The translations under genes and the position numbers were made by a program. Below are positions 45,501 through 58,700 of a DNA stretch of 64,000 nucleotides, piece after piece. Below the pieces are notes generated by a model. That model saw nothing but the letters and a program-made list of their open reading frames with translations, ran no database searches and had not been told where the DNA came from. Positions within the stretch are counted from its first letter, which is position 1. Every line of letters starts with the position of its first letter. The stretch spans positions 682,001 through 746,000 of the forward strand of contig JAJFPB010000004.1 in assembly GCA_020881915.1 (NCBI GenBank), given 5' to 3'. The DNA comes from Paramyrothecium sp. XJ0827 (lineage: Eukaryota > Ascomycota > Sordariomycetes > Hypocreales > Stachybotryaceae).

Positions 45501-47711
45501 GGGCGCTCAGTTGGGCCATTTTCGATCCTGTAGGGCAGGGCGACGCAGGGTGATTGGCTGCATGCGCCGGTGCCGCGGTAGGAGGAGCGATAGTGACAGC
45601 TCGCCTTGCGCGCGCTCTGACGTGATGAAGACATTCGCCCGCTTCAGCTGCAAGCAAGCCCCGTGATAAACGGTTGGCGCATACTCTCGGCTCGGCCCCG
45701 CCTATGCTTGGGCTGGGAGCACTGAAAGAACATCTATCAGAGCCGCTGCGTAGATGGCTTGTCCGCTAAGCTTGGTGCTTGTGGTGGCGCAAAGTTGGAA
45801 ATACTTGGCCCGGCATTTGAAGATACAGCTAGTCATACGGCAGTGCAGTAAAACATGATACGCTTGCAGTCGTGATGCTAATCAGAGCATCGTCGAACTG
45901 GGACATCTAGACTAACTAACACGACAGCTCTTATCTCTCCCGGGGGTTGCCTGTGGTGGGTACCCATCCAGCTGGCCGGGTCTTTTCAGCAGATTACGGT
46001 AACTACATCAGTAGCGAGCAGAGAGTGCGAGATGCCACAAAAGTACGCGACAGGGGGCGTTTAACGGATCGGGGATGGGGACTGACTGAGACATCCGACG
46101 TCTTCCCCGAGCAAGTCCCTACAGCGAGACGACTTAACCGACCCTCGCCTGCACACCAACCTGCGGCCAAAAGCCGTGCCGTAGGCGTTCCTGTGTAGCG
46201 ACTGACTAGCACACGCGATTTGATTGGAATCCTCCCTTCGGAGTAGAAAAAAAGTGGCCGTCTAGTGCCGCACTAAGCAAACACGAACCGGTAGAGTTTT
46301 CGGTCGTGGAACGGGTGGTGGTTTTTCGTTGCTTGGCTTGTTCGGATCCGGCCGAGGCCTGGGCAAGCAGGGGCCAGCGAGAAGAGGGCACAAAAATACC
46401 CATATCGGTCGCGTGCCAAGGATGGGATGCTTGCGGGAAAAGCGCCGCGTTTCTTGGCTGCTGGGCAAAAGATCCCGGCAAGCGGAAAGCCGCAACCGCC
46501 GCCACAACCGTATGAGTTTCAAGGTTGTTTACCAGTTTCTTTGCCGTGCAAAATACCAAGGCGATGTCACGGGATCGAGTGAGAAGCTCTGCTGAGAGTG
46601 TGTCTCTCCCCGCAAGCAGCCCGTTGTGTCTCACCTTCAGGGGGAGCGACGGGGAAAGCGGACCACAGAAGCATGTGTCTTTCGGCACCACTATTAGGTA
46701 AAAAGGATAATCTGGCTATGCTTAAGTTAAACGCTGCGGTGGAGTCCCTCCTGTGTGGTCCTTCGTTCGCGCACTACGAAAGGTCCGGCATCAATCTCGT
46801 CGAGTAGGATGGGCGGAATCGCCGTCGGGCACAACCTCGTTTCGAACGCAGAGAACAGGAACAACACAACAAAGGAGCCACGGAATGGCCAGAGCACGCT
46901 GCTGACACTGGCCGAGGCAAAGCGCTCGTGGCTGCGCTACGACACACAGAGCTTCCCAACTACGTTAAAGGCATGCAAATCTTTCTCCCCCCAAAAGCCA
47001 CGGGCCGTGTGTGGTGCAACAACCCGCGCGAGACCAATGCAGGGCACCTTGTCGCTTCTCCCGCGCGACGCTTTTCTCTGGGACCATTTCTGGTCGCCAC
47101 CTTCCCGTCCTAGGTACCGTGTTTGCTAGTCGCGAAAAGGACCGATCGTGCCTCTATCAATGATGTTCTGCTGTCCCTTACCCACCCACCCATCCACACA
47201 ACCCTTGACAACTCGGCCGGGGGTCCTTTTGAGAAGAGGTTCGAGGGGTCCCACAGGGACCTTTTGCAAAGCTCGGGCGTCTTGCCTGATTTGTCCATGG
47301 TTCCCCGGAGTCGCACCCCTGTCGTGGGTGTGGCAACCATCTTCTGGCAGTGTGGATGCGCGACCGTGGACTTAGACCAGGCAAGATACCATATCGCACC
47401 CGTTCTATCAACGCTCAATGGATGGCCATGTCCGTGATGGCGAAACGGATCCGTGAGAGATTGCCAGTGTGGGTAACCGGCCGGTTGGGAGGCACAGGCA
47501 CTTCCACGTCTGGGTGCTGCCATGTGAGAGAGAGAGCAGCCAGCCTGAGCCTGCGTTGTACGGATCCGGACGCATCATAAGTACGACCCGGATCCCACCT
47601 CGACCCTTCCCTTCCTCTCCTCTCTTTCCCTTTCTCCTCATCCGCATCTCAAGCTCCCAGAGGCTTTACCCGTTGGACCAATCCCATCCTCCAGGAACCT
47701 CGTTGCCCAGC
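42548..47711. other. 5.2-kb stretch without a supportable gene
   Basis: By far the longest gap in the window. Open frames here (for example plus 43124-43942 and minus 46206-46691) show no signal peptide, domain or family pattern, and no splice-joined reading made sense. A near-perfect direct repeat of AGGCCACACTG is at about 44065-44095. The last 100 nt (about 47600-47680) are pyrimidine-rich, as expected for the leader of the PTR2 gene. It may be a large regulatory region or contain a non-coding RNA; nothing proves either. Confidence 0.5.
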
Positions 47712-49618
47712 ATGACCACCACCGTCAACCTTGACAACGATGCCATCGTGCTGGCCGGTCTGACCGACGCCGAGCACGGCGGCATCCACGCCCACGATGC
47801 CAAGGGCTCGATGGACGTCACCAAGAAGGACAAGGAAGGCCTGGAGCCCGTCTCCGCCGTCGACAGCGTCGACGAGGACTGGCCCGACAAGCCCACCGAG
47901 GAGGAGCTGCGCACCCTGCGCCGTGTCTCCGGCAAGATCAAGTGGAGCATGTGGACGATCGCCTTCGTCGAGCTTTGCGAGCGTTTCTCGTACTACGGCT
48001 CGTCCGTTCTTTACACAAACTTCGTCAACAAGGGCCTGCCTGCCGGTTCCACCACCGGCGCTCCCCTGACCAGCGATGGCATTCCCGGCGCTCTGGGCAT
48101 GGGCCCCAAGGCCGCTCAGGGTATCAGCTTGTTCAACCAGTTCTTCGCTTACCTGATGCCTCTCTTCGGGTGAGTTTCCTTGTACCCGCCCTCACCAGGA
48201 GATCCGGACCGCAACTAACAATCTACCACAGTGCCTGGATTGCCGATGCCCGCATGGGTCGTTTCTGGACTCTGCACTTGGCCATTGGTATCTCTACCAT
48301 TGCCCACGTCATCCTCGTCGCCGCCTCTGCCCCCTCCGTCATCGTCAAGCCTGACGCCTCCTTCGCTGCTTTCATCATCGGTCTGCTGTGCCTCTGCGTC
48401 GGCACCGGTTTCTTCAAGGCCAACGTCTCTCCTTTGCTCGCTGAGCAGAACGAGGACACCCGCATGCGCGTCGAGGTCCGCAAGGGCGAGCGTGTCATTG
48501 TCGACCCCGCCATCACCAACACCCGTGTCTTCCTCTACTTCTACCTCTGCATCAACATCGGTGCCCTGTCCGGCCAGATCGGCATGGTCTACGTCGAGCA
48601 GCAGCAGGGTTTCTGGCAGGCTTTCATCATCCCTACCGGCATGTTCCTGCTCGCCCCCGTCGTTCTCTGGTCCCAGAAGAAGCACTACAAGCTGTCTCCC
48701 CCCACCGGCTCCCTCCTGTCCAAGTTCCTGAAGATGTTCTTCTACGCCCGCAAGCGCTCTACCGGCTTCACCGTCAACTGGGACGCCGCTAAGCCTTCCA
48801 ACGTCCCCGTCGCTGAGCGCCCCACGTGGCTCACCTACGATGACGCCTGGGTCGATGAGGTCCGCCGTGGTCTGATGGCTTGCAAGGTCTTCCTGTTCTT
48901 GCCCATCTTCTTCCTGTCCTACAACCAGATGACTGGCAACCTGACCATGCAGGCTGGCACTCTGGAGCGTCACGGTGTCCCCAACGACATTATCCAGAAC
49001 CTGAACCCCATCTCCATCGTCATCATGATCCCCATCATTGACCACGGTCTGTACCCTCTCCTGCGCAAGCTCGGCATTGCCTTCACCCCCGTCAAGCGTA
49101 TGGCCGTCGGTTTCTTCATTGCCGCTCTCTCCATGGTTGCATCCGCTGTCATGCAGCACTACATCTACCAGATGAGCCCTTGCGGCGAGTACGCCGGTGG
49201 CAAGGAGATCATTGACGGCGAGGAGGTTGACTGCCGCCCCGCTCCTATCAACGTTTGGGCCCAGTCTCTTCCCTACATCCTGATTGGTATTGCCGAGATC
49301 TTCGCCAACGTCACCTCCTACGAGTACGCCTACTCCAAGGCCCCCGAGAACATGAAGTCCCTCGTCATGTCCGTCAACCTGTTCATGAGCGCCATCTCTG
49401 CCGCCATTGGCCAGGCCTTCACCCCCATCTCGTCCGACCCTTACCTGGTCTGGAACTACACCACCGTCGCCATCATTGCCTTCATCGGTGGCGGTGCCTT
49501 CTGGTTCCTCTTCCGTCACCTTGACTCCGAGGAAGATAAGTGGAACATGTTGAAGAAGTCTGAGTACATTGGTTCCAACCAGCCTGGTCTCAACGAGAAG
49601 GGCGAGGAAGTCGCTTAA
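47712..49618 (+). CDS. PTR2: Proton-coupled di/tripeptide transporter (PTR2/POT family)
   Basis: Plasma-membrane symporter that imports di- and tripeptides as nitrogen source. Exons 47712-48169 and 48232-49618, intron 62 nt; 614 aa, usual for fungal Ptr2. The cytosolic N-tail ends in KIKWSMWTIAFVELCERFSYYG, which holds the ExxER proton-coupling motif. Further marks are GAWIADARMGRFWT (joined across the intron), GTGFFKANVSPLLAEQ, YLCINIGALSGQ, NQMTGNLTMQAGT and FANVTSYEYAYSKAPENMKS. Codon use is strongly C-ending and more biased than in neighbours, which suggests high expression. Long antisense open frames over this gene are shadows of that bias. Confidence 0.96.
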
Positions 49619-50106
49619 ATACCTAATGTTGATAAGTTAATGGATGTGAAGGAAGAATGATACCACTGGCATTGGGGTTTACGTTTAGATATCCACAGTC
49701 GATCTAATTGATGTTGATGCCCATTTTTACAAATACTCTTCGTTCTTGGTGCCATGGTTTTTGTGATATCCCTTGCCTACTGATGTTTTATTGCTGGGTT
49801 CGGCACTAAATTGTCGTCCTGGTGAGTCTTGGCATGGGCCCGCGACATGCCCCGTCAAGTAAGTGAGCAAGCCAGCAGCCGGGGATCGGAAGATTTCCAC
49901 GCTATCAAGGGGCCATTTTCGGCACATCACCACCCTTGCCCGGTACGCAAATCTGCCTTTTGAGGCGTGATGCTCAAGGTGCCCCGTCCTTTGCTCAGCC
50001 ACCGCCAAGTCCTGGGGTCGAGTGCGGCTGATTGACCGACAGATCAGTACAAGAGCAGGGCGGCCAGCAGCTGAAAGACGGCTCGACACCTTGCCTTCTG
50101 CTTGCA
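49619..50106. other. Intergenic, no gene seen
   Basis: About 490 nt: 3' UTR of the peptide transporter gene and promoter of the HET gene on the same strand. Confidence 0.5.
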
Positions 50107-52496
50107 ATGAGCTATTCTATCAGTGTCAGCACAAACGACACGCAGGTAAGTCGCGAGGAAAATGACTTCTATCAGTATCGCGAGTTTGCCGAGGAGCAGA
50201 GCGACGACGAATTCGACGACTTTCTCAACACTCCCGTGCTCAATGCTCTCGTACGGGCTGGAACCGCAGCGTCGCACCTCAAGACTCAGTTTAGCACAGC
50301 CCTAGCAAAGGCCGGACTTCGACAACCGCGCATAGATAGGGATCCAGAAACCGGCAGATGCAAGCGCTGTGGTGGCATGGACGGCGTCGCTGCCGCATTC
50401 CAACACATCGAGTTGGCCGCCAAGGCAGGCTGTCCTTCCTGCGGCATTCTAGCTGCGGGCCTGCGTCATTACATCAGGGATGAGAAGTTGCTGTCCAACC
50501 CACGGCTGTCTGTCTCAAGCGGGTGGAACTCGGGGTGCGCTGGACGTCAGTTCATCCGCACTAAGCACAAACCTTCTCGGACCACGCCTGGCGCAATGGG
50601 CGTCGAGGTGTTACTTGAGCAGCAGCTTACGGCAAAGGACTTATTGACTGACTGGAGGACCATTTCAGGGACCGTAGTCGGCGAGTTCAACATATTTGGA
50701 ACAAAAGGTAGCACTACATTAAAGCGTACCCAATCGGCTCGTTGTTCACTGACACCACTTGACCAGATGATCCCGCTTCTTGGGATACTGTCGGCCTTGC
50801 ACGAAACATCTCCGGAGATACCTCTTCGCAGGCAGCGTTCCTGTGGTTTCAAGCACAACTCGAGGCGTGTGTTACGGAACACAAGGCGTGCCAACCGCTC
50901 GTGGCTAGTTCCACTTTACCGATTCGGTTGTTAGATCTTGCATGTCCCACGAGAATCAAGGGTCCTTCGGAAGATAACACAAACGGCGGCATCAGGTTAT
51001 GTGAAAACAGTGGTCAGGCCGATCGTTATGTTTGCCTCAGTTACTGTTGGGGAGGAACTATCGACATTCGATTGACCAAGGATCGGTATGAGGCTTATAG
51101 CAAGAATATCTCCTGGTCAACGCTGCCCCGAGGCTACCGCGACGCCATCATTCTAACGCGGAAGCTTGGTATTCGTTACATATGGATCGACTCGTTGTGT
51201 ATCATCCAAGACGACACAGAGGACTGGCGGAGGCAGGCCTCTCTGATGGCCTCAATTTTCCAAGGGGCACATGTCACCATCGCGGGAACCAAAGCTCGGA
51301 ACCCGATGGAAGGCTACTTCTCGTCTAGCCCTCTGGCCAACAAGGCTACTCGGATAGAACATGAAGACAGTACTGGAATCAAGAGGCATGCATATATCCG
51401 GGAGACACTGCCGCATTTTTTCTCCTCAACCGCCTCAAAACAAACTGACTATACCGGTGACGATTTCCCTCTTCTGCAGCGTGGCTGGGTCTTCCAGGAA
51501 CGTCTTCTTTCCCCGCGGATCCTACATCTGGGCGACGCAGAGATGGCTTGGGAGTGTAATGAGACGTGCGCGTGCGAGTGTATGGGCGAGACGATGACGT
51601 ACGAGTCGGAGCCGAGGTGGGCACTTACCAAAGGAGGCTATGTCTATAACCTGACCGCGGCGATTGACGAAGAAGAGATTTATCCGGAATGGAGAACGAT
51701 AGTAGCAGATTACACACGCACGGCTCTCACCTATGACAAGGATGTGTTTCCTGCTATCTCTGGGATAGTTAAGGACATGCAGAGATTCAGGACAGACAGG
51801 TATGTGGCCGGGGTATGGGAGAACAGCATACTAGAAGATCTTGCTTGGATCACTCTGAACAATCAACGACCTCGACCAACTGAGTGGCGGGCGCCGACAT
51901 GGTCGTGGGCTTCGGTCTCGTCGCCAGTCACCTACAGGAACTTGCGCACCATGTTGCCGCAAAGGTACCTTCAGGAGCCTCCTCCAGCAGTCGTTCAATC
52001 CACCCTTCTCGAGACGTCAATCACACCGGCAGGCCAAGACGAAGCAGCGGAGATTCTGTCAGCTCACATTGTACTCTCGGGGCCGTTGAACGCAGCGAAG
52101 TTCGAATTAAGCACTCAACTCACAAAGCCGGGTTGGAACCACGTCGTTGCGTTTGGGACGTCCCGGCTGCCGTTCGAGCCGGATTACGATCTCTCCGCCC
52201 CGGGAGAGGCCTCTGTTCCGAGCGGCAGTACCGTCTTCTTGTTACATCTCTACTATGAGCCCAATCTGAAGTTATACCAGAAATGGGAACGCAAAAACAT
52301 GAGGAGCTTTTCACTTGTTCTCCGGAAAGTGTGCGGTGAGGGGCCCGCAACCAAGTCAGCGCCTGATTCCTGCAGCGACGAGCCTGAAGATGGGACCTAT
52401 GAGAGGATAGGCATCTTAACACATGATCCCAGCCAAGAAGAAGGTGCTGGGTTTATGGGGTCTCCGGAAACAGTGCGCATCGTAAGATTGGTATAA
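50107..52496 (+). CDS. HET-domain protein
   Basis: Second HET-family protein in the window, linked by family to incompatibility and cell death. Exons 50107-50707 and 50767-52496, 59-nt intron; 776 aa. The N-terminal third carries paired cysteines (CKRCGG and GCPSCG) that may form a small zinc-binding module, then WFQAQLEACVTEHKAC, the usual lead-in to HET. HET signatures are complete: VCLSYCWGG, LGIRYIWIDSLCIIQD and GWVFQERLLSPRILHL, then PAISGIVKDM and WSWASV. The long C-terminal part shows no known partner domain. The leader is open from a TTG at 50032; ATG 50107 is the first true start. Confidence 0.9.
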
Positions 52497-53147
52497 GAGC
52501 GGCAGCGGTGTCTTAAGTCGAGGGGTTATGGGGATTGAGTGAGCAAGACCAGCAACACTCGTGCTTCGCGATGTATTCGCATTGCGAGATGACCCAGAAT
52601 TTAACGGGGAGAAGCCCCGTGGGATGGGAATGATGGCGATCTGCCAGAAGATTCTCAGCGATACCGTAGGTCTTTATGATCTCGCTCCACAACTTCACCC
52701 TTGTCTGTCCATGCGCAGCACACATCCGCATCTCCGTGAAGTACTCTACAGTCCAGATCGCAGCAGAAACAATAACTTAAACCCTAGCGTGAGTTTGGAG
52801 CTGGGGGATCCAAACCAGATTTCAACGAATAAGATATTATTGTGGACTCGGGAGAGCGAATATGAGGGTGCTTGTACTTCCCAGCGCACAAGAGAAGCAT
52901 CACCTAGTCAGGCGCATTGTTCAGCGTGAGAGTCGATGCATTCGCTTCACGCACTATTTTAAGGGTCCTTTCATAGATAATTCCATTGATTTCGTTATCT
53001 TGGTATATTCGGCATTGACAATCATGTGTTATAGTGAGCATGTTCTCATACCTCCCAACCAATTCCATGAAGTCTATCAACCTGGCAGGCTAAATGCTCT
53101 TTCAATATGCACGAGATGTTTTGAGCCACACATTCAACGGTAATGCC
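52497..53147. other. Intergenic between convergent genes, no gene seen
   Basis: 650 nt with two 3' ends. Short open frames only. Confidence 0.5.
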
Positions 53148-54413
53148 CTAAGTAGCGGTCCATGTTGTTTGGAAAGTGACAGCCTGGCTTGTAGTGAAAA
53201 CGGTGCCCTGCTCAATTCCACTCGGAACCTTCGTAGCATAGAACGTTGGTGAGCTGTTGTAGGTCAAGAACTTGCCATCGTAGCTGAAGGGGCTGGAAGA
53301 TGATACAGAGTCCGCACAAAGCAACGATGAGTCGCTCTGGATCGCGCAGTTACCCTTGCTTGTCTTCAAGGAAAACGTCAATCCATCAACATTGGGTGTT
53401 GCGGTGTAAGTGGCCGGCGTGCCTCCACCACGGTACCATTTGCCACCGCTGATGAGGAAGCCAGCGTCGGCGACACCCGGGGACTGGACGTAGAACCGGC
53501 CCTTTCCAGCAAGCTGTCCAGGCGCGGCGCTGGGCACAGGTCCGGTGGCAGTGGACGTCGTGGGCGGCGAAGGGCTCGGCGAAACGGTGCTGTACTTGGG
53601 CAAATACTTGATGCCGGTCGCGGGGCATGTGGACGGCGACCCGACCGGGACCGCTGGGACAAACTCTCCCGACTGGATGGAGCCGCGCACGTTGTAGTGA
53701 TACCACAGCTCATTCAGCTCCTTGTTACGGTTGCAGCTGATGATTACGTTTTCACCATGGTGCGCCGTGAGCGCGGCCTGGATGGCAGCCAGAGTGTACG
53801 TCTCCGTTGTTGAGGGCACAATGCCCGCCTCGGCAAGCCACTCATACGACGGAAGGGACTTGAAGATCTTGACGGTGCGCTTGAAGTAGTCGACAACCTC
53901 GTGGCCGGGCTGGTAGTTGGGGTAGCAAGCCGGCTCGAGGGTACTCATGCAGGTGCCGTGCTTGTTGAACTCATGCTCCCAGAAGTCCTCGTCGTCGCCC
54001 TGGTAGTCCTTCCAAAAGACATTCATGTAGTCAAGGGTACAAGGGGCGTCGGCGCTGAGGATGGCGCTGATGTTGAAGTACTCGCGGTTCTTGTCGCAGT
54101 ATTGCTCCCACGTGCCATCGCAGTTATCGGGCCTGCAATGGAAGTTAACAACCGTTGGGAGGAACTAGAGAGTGGCTTACCAGAGGCCGTGGATGGTCCA
54201 CGACTCGGCGGGGCCCGTCGAGGGCTTGGTATCCCAGAACTGAGTTAGAAGGACTTGTCCGCCAGGGAAGTTGAAGCAGCAGGTGTTGTCGTAAGCTGTC
54301 GTATTCTGGCAACTCAGCGGCGCATCTAAAGGGCAGGCCAGGGAGGGAGGGATGGCTGCCAGCGCTGGGCCGATGGCCAGGACAGCGCCCAGCAACAGTT
54401 GACGTGTTGTCAT
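53148..54413 (-). CDS. RNY1: Secreted ribonuclease T2 with C-terminal extension
   Basis: RNase T2 cleaves single-stranded RNA to 2',3'-cyclic phosphates; fungal forms are vacuolar or secreted. Exons on the minus strand: 54413-54181 and 54132-53148, 48-nt intron; 405 aa. Signal peptide MTTRQLLLGAVLAIGPALA. Active-site box 1 is WTIHGLWPDNCDG (joined across the intron), box 2 is FWEHEFNKHGTC, giving both catalytic histidines. Cysteines at ACPLDAPLSC, NTCCFN and CNRNKEL fit the family disulfides. After a Ser/Pro/Thr linker comes a C-terminal domain of about 120 residues (GKGRFYVQSPG onward), as in yeast Rny1 and its fungal relatives. The symbol is by similarity of architecture. Confidence 0.93.
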
Positions 54414-55777
54414 TTTGCGCAACTTATTCGAACCCGCCTTCAATCAGAGCACTGGGTCTCTTCGAAGGAAACAGTCGGCGAATCGGGATGATTGCTCATG
54501 TCGAAAGACACGGTAGGGGATCGCTTTAATATGGCCAAATCGTGTGTATCGGAAGGGCTGCGGGCAGACATCTGTGGCTGCAAGACGTGGATAAAACTCC
54601 GACGCATCTGTCCACAGGAGGACGGCCATTTATCCACACCATTCCCATTCGCTTTGTAGTTTCTCCGTTTCTTCTGCATCGGGAAGGAGAATCATGTTGG
54701 CGCGCTGGTCCTGCTCAATGAGTCGCATGCACGTGGGTGTGTCAAGGCCGACATTCGTGCGAACAGACCCTTTTTTCCTTCTGAACCCTTGCAGTAGGCA
54801 TTGGCAGCATCAACTATCGAATCCTTGGGCGAGGCTTTTGCTGCGTACAGGGATGTGTTCCCCACTGGGTTCGGAATGTCGGCAGCAAGGACATCGGTCA
54901 ATGAATTGTAGGCGGATTGCGCCGCCTCCGTGCACCTGGTGCAATTGTCGGGATGCAGTCAGTAATACAGGATTAAGGTACTTCTCATGAAATATTACAT
55001 TATCTCGGCTTTCCTGGCTAAAACTGCTGTATTTGCAGTCAAGACAGACGGCCAGGAACAGGGATCTTGATGGTATCGCCACCTACGCCTTGCGGGTGTG
55101 AATCCAGACCTAACCCACAGGCGCAAGGGGGAACTCTTATCATTAGAACGGGTCCTGTTGTTTTCTCGGCCTTGGCGATCTTATCGGCTTCTACGCTTTT
55201 AGACTGATATACGCAAGCGATTGGCATGATGCGCTAGCCCGCATTATGAGATGCAAGCTGATATTGAGCCTCGTGCTTGATGAATTGTGATTTCCACTGC
55301 CCTAAAGCAAGAGCACATGTCTTGGCGCTCCGTTGATAGACCTCATGGCGTGTGAAGCCTGCGACAGAGGACGACTCCAACATGGCAAGTTTGCTACGAT
55401 CAAGCAAGACCACAGAAACATGTGAGTTTGTGAGCTTTTATTTACAGATGCAATCCACCTTGGATCACGAGCGCCCAATAAATCTCGATCTTGACAGGAA
55501 GTAACAATTTGGGTCGTGATTTACGCCTAAAATTGTGCCATACAAGCCTAAACCAGGTGGGAAAGGGAGTGGATGGTGAAGTTGATCAGAAACAGTGTCC
55601 CAGGAAACAAACTTATTGAACCCTATAAGTGCTTTACTAGACACACGTTGAAGATTTGTTATCCCCCATGATCACATGCAAAGATGTATCTTTCACGAGA
55701 TATTCTGATGATACGTGCCCGTTTCTTACTTGGCGTTTCTGTTGCCATGTGTCAACTGTTTAGTCCAACAACACCAG
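54414..55777. other. Intergenic with possible gene remnant
   Basis: 1.36 kb between two minus-strand genes. It includes the RNase T2 promoter and a stretch (54692-55227) with protein-like fragments, listed separately. The rest shows nothing. Confidence 0.4.
54692..55227 (-). pseudogene. Possible remnant of a LysM-like or small cysteine-bearing secreted protein
   Basis: Two minus-strand open segments look protein-like but do not join into a model. The first (ATG at 55227, stop 55039) contains ADKIAKAEKTTGPVLM and ends GGDTIKIPVPG, a pattern like the end of a LysM domain. The second (about 54958-54692) starts after a stop and reads NCTRCTEAAQSAYNSL and VLAADIPNPVGN with further cysteine. No signal peptide and no clean splice sites were found. 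It could be a decayed gene, exons of a gene I failed to assemble, or chance. Confidence 0.25.
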
Positions 55778-58700
55778 CTACAAAAGTTTCGGCACAACTC
55801 TTCCCTGCCAATTTCTCTTGATAACTGCCAGCCTTTTGGCATAATCGAAAGAGGATTCATGAGGCTGCCTCTCCAAGTTCCCTACCAGGTGCAGCCCGAC
55901 GCGTCCAACTCCAGCCCGCGGCTTTGAGAGTCCTACAACTCCCTCGTTTGCTATTCGTTTCTGCTCATTAAATCGTCCAACGAGAAGATATTTCCTGACT
56001 GCTTCTGACTGAGTCAAGAGGAACGCATTTCTTTGGTGTTTGTTTCCTACAAAACATGTGGAAGCTCCCTCACCCACTAGCAGCTTAACAGCATTGAGGT
56101 TGCCGCAACCACTCGCAACCATAAGTGCGGATCCTAGTGGACAGCCATCAAACTCTAGATCGGCTCCTAAGGAAATACAATTATGTATAACGTCCACCAG
56201 GTCAAGCGAAGCCGCCCGGCAGAGCGGGCTCCAACCTTTGGAGGGGTGAAGATTGCAGATTCGTGCGAGTTCGGTTTGACCCAGAGTGGTCAGGAGTGTA
56301 TCAAAGCGCGAGCGCAAGAAAGCGAGCAGGCCAAACGCACACCACGTCAAGTGCCATGGGAATGGCGTTGTTCTGCGCAGGCCATATTCACCTTGTAGGA
56401 GGGCGTCTGTCGTATCTTCCTTACTCAACAAGCAGTGCATGAGGCTACGGCCACCCTCATCTTCCACGGTCAGGTCCACTCCAAGACTAACCAGCTGATT
56501 CAGTCGAGACGGTGGCAAAGGTATATCTTCACATATCAATGAGCAACGAGAGCCCGAAGATGTACCCAACATTGACATGTCCAGTTTGCCGGCAGGGCTG
56601 ACGTTTTCGAAGTAGACGGGGAGTAATTCGGCGAAACTCGATCCCCACCAAGAGAGCAACAGCGAGAATGAGACCCCTGAATACAAGTCGCGAGGTGATG
56701 CTCCGAGTTCCAATAGATGTCTAGCCACATCGTCGTTTGCGTACATCAAAGGAGTCCAACGATTTGGCTCAGACCTGTCGAAAGTAGCACCTTTTTTAAC
56801 CAATAATGTGACAACATCTTTCTGTTGACGGAAAACAGCAACATGCAGCGCAGAACATCGACTGGTATGACTACCTGGTTTTCCATATGTCGTGTTGGGA
56901 AAGGAGTAGAAGGCGTGCCTATTTATGATCCTTGGCAATATTTCGGAAGAATCCAATTGGCAAATTTTGCTATCTTTGTCAGTCTTGTGAAAGATCAGGA
57001 GAAACTTGACACTTACCAAACGCTTTCGAGATTTTCCTCTACGCATTGCAAGAGTAGCTCAACACCTTTGGTGTTGCCATTTGCAATTGCATGAAACAAG
57101 GGGTATTCTTCACTGTGAATGAGGTTCCCACCTTGCGCAATGAACTGTTTCACCAGCTTCGGAAGGATTGGATTGAGCGCGACCCGGCTGATAGCAAGTT
57201 CCAACAGGGTGAAGCATTGCTCGCTCCGACATGCCCCTTTGATTACACTCGCTCCACTATCAATCAGCCATTCTGCGATTTGTACCATCTCCAACTTGAT
57301 GGCGAGAATGAGGGGTGAGCAACCTTTGCATTCGGGCAATGATCCGTCGACAGGACAACCACTCAAAACTAGTCGCTTACACTCGGACAAGTTTCCGTTC
57401 CTGATCGCTGCTTGGAGGGCTTCCGAAAGAAGTTTGATATGGGTTCGAGATAACGTTGTAGTGCGTTGCAAGCCACCTTCGGGCATTTCTCGAATAGCTT
57501 CCTCAAGGCTTTCCAGGATGCTATCAAAACCTAGCTTCGAAGCGTATAAACTCGGCGTCATACCGAGGGCATCCATTGTCTCAAATGCCCCTTTGCCCAG
57601 CAAGGCCTTGACCGCGGGTAGATGGCCGTTTCGAACAGCCAGATGTAGAGGTGTGCTGCCGTCCTGGCTTCTTGCCATCACATCAGCTTTCCTGGATACC
57701 AGCAACTCTATCATATTGCCCAGATTTCTCATTGCTGCAAAGTGGAGTGGAGTGTGTCCGTCGCCAGTCGTCGTGTCAACGTCGGCTATCAAGCCCTCGT
57801 CCAGATAGAACTCAGCACATTCCGCTTCATTGACTGCAACAGCTAAGTGGACATCATTGAGCGATTTGAAGTTAACTCCTGTTCCTTCAATAACCATGTC
57901 CATGTCAAAAGTCCTGGTCCAGTTCATTGCGGGCGCCTTTTTCTTTGAATGAGACAAAAGCTTTCGAAGGAACGAGATATTACCCTCCATGATTGCCGCC
58001 TGTGTCGCATCAAGTGACGCCGAATCGGACGACGACAATGTTGGATCAGCACCAAGGTCTAGCAAGACCTCCGCACACTGAAATGAGCCGTTATTGACAT
58101 GATGAGCAATCACCGGACGGCATATTGAGCCTCGTGATATGCCGTTGACATCTACCCCGCGAGCAGCAAGGTCTTTGACCAACCACAGCATTTCAGAGGC
58201 ATCCTTCTTCGTTGCTAGCCTGTGTAGGAGCCCAAGGCCATCGTCGTCAGGAGCGAAGTCTTTGAGTCGGTCTGGGTTGGAGTGATTCAAAAGCTCGATA
58301 ATTACGGCCTTCCCGTCTGCTGCTTGGCAGAGGGCGTGAGTCCTTGATGCTTGGCACGCATACTCAATTGCCGATGTCTTGTCTACTCGTTGATGAACGT
58401 TCATGCCATTTTCAAGGAGAACCTTTACCATTTGTAGGTTTTTCTCCTTTATGGCTTGTTTGAGAAACCGAAGTGCTGCATGCGACTCTTTTGCCGATGC
58501 CCAATCTGTGGTGATAGCAATGGCTTTTTGGAGCGTCTGGGGCTTGAAATGTGACGTCGCCTCGTCAGCCCATCCCTTGTGGCCTAGGAAGCCCCGGAAG
58601 ACAGGAACAAGGCCCGACTTCCCCCCCTGGTTCTCGTAAGCGCTCATTGCTCCGTTTGTAACTCCAAAGTCGAGCATGTTGTCCACAAAATCATAGTCAT

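Noticed and set aside
46206..46691. Minus-strand open frame of about 160 codons
   Set aside because: No recognisable feature, and overlapping open frames exist on both strands.
48215..49519. 434-codon antisense open frame over the peptide transporter
   Set aside because: Shadow of strongly C-ending codon use on the sense strand; composition is Gly/Asp/Val-rich without structure.
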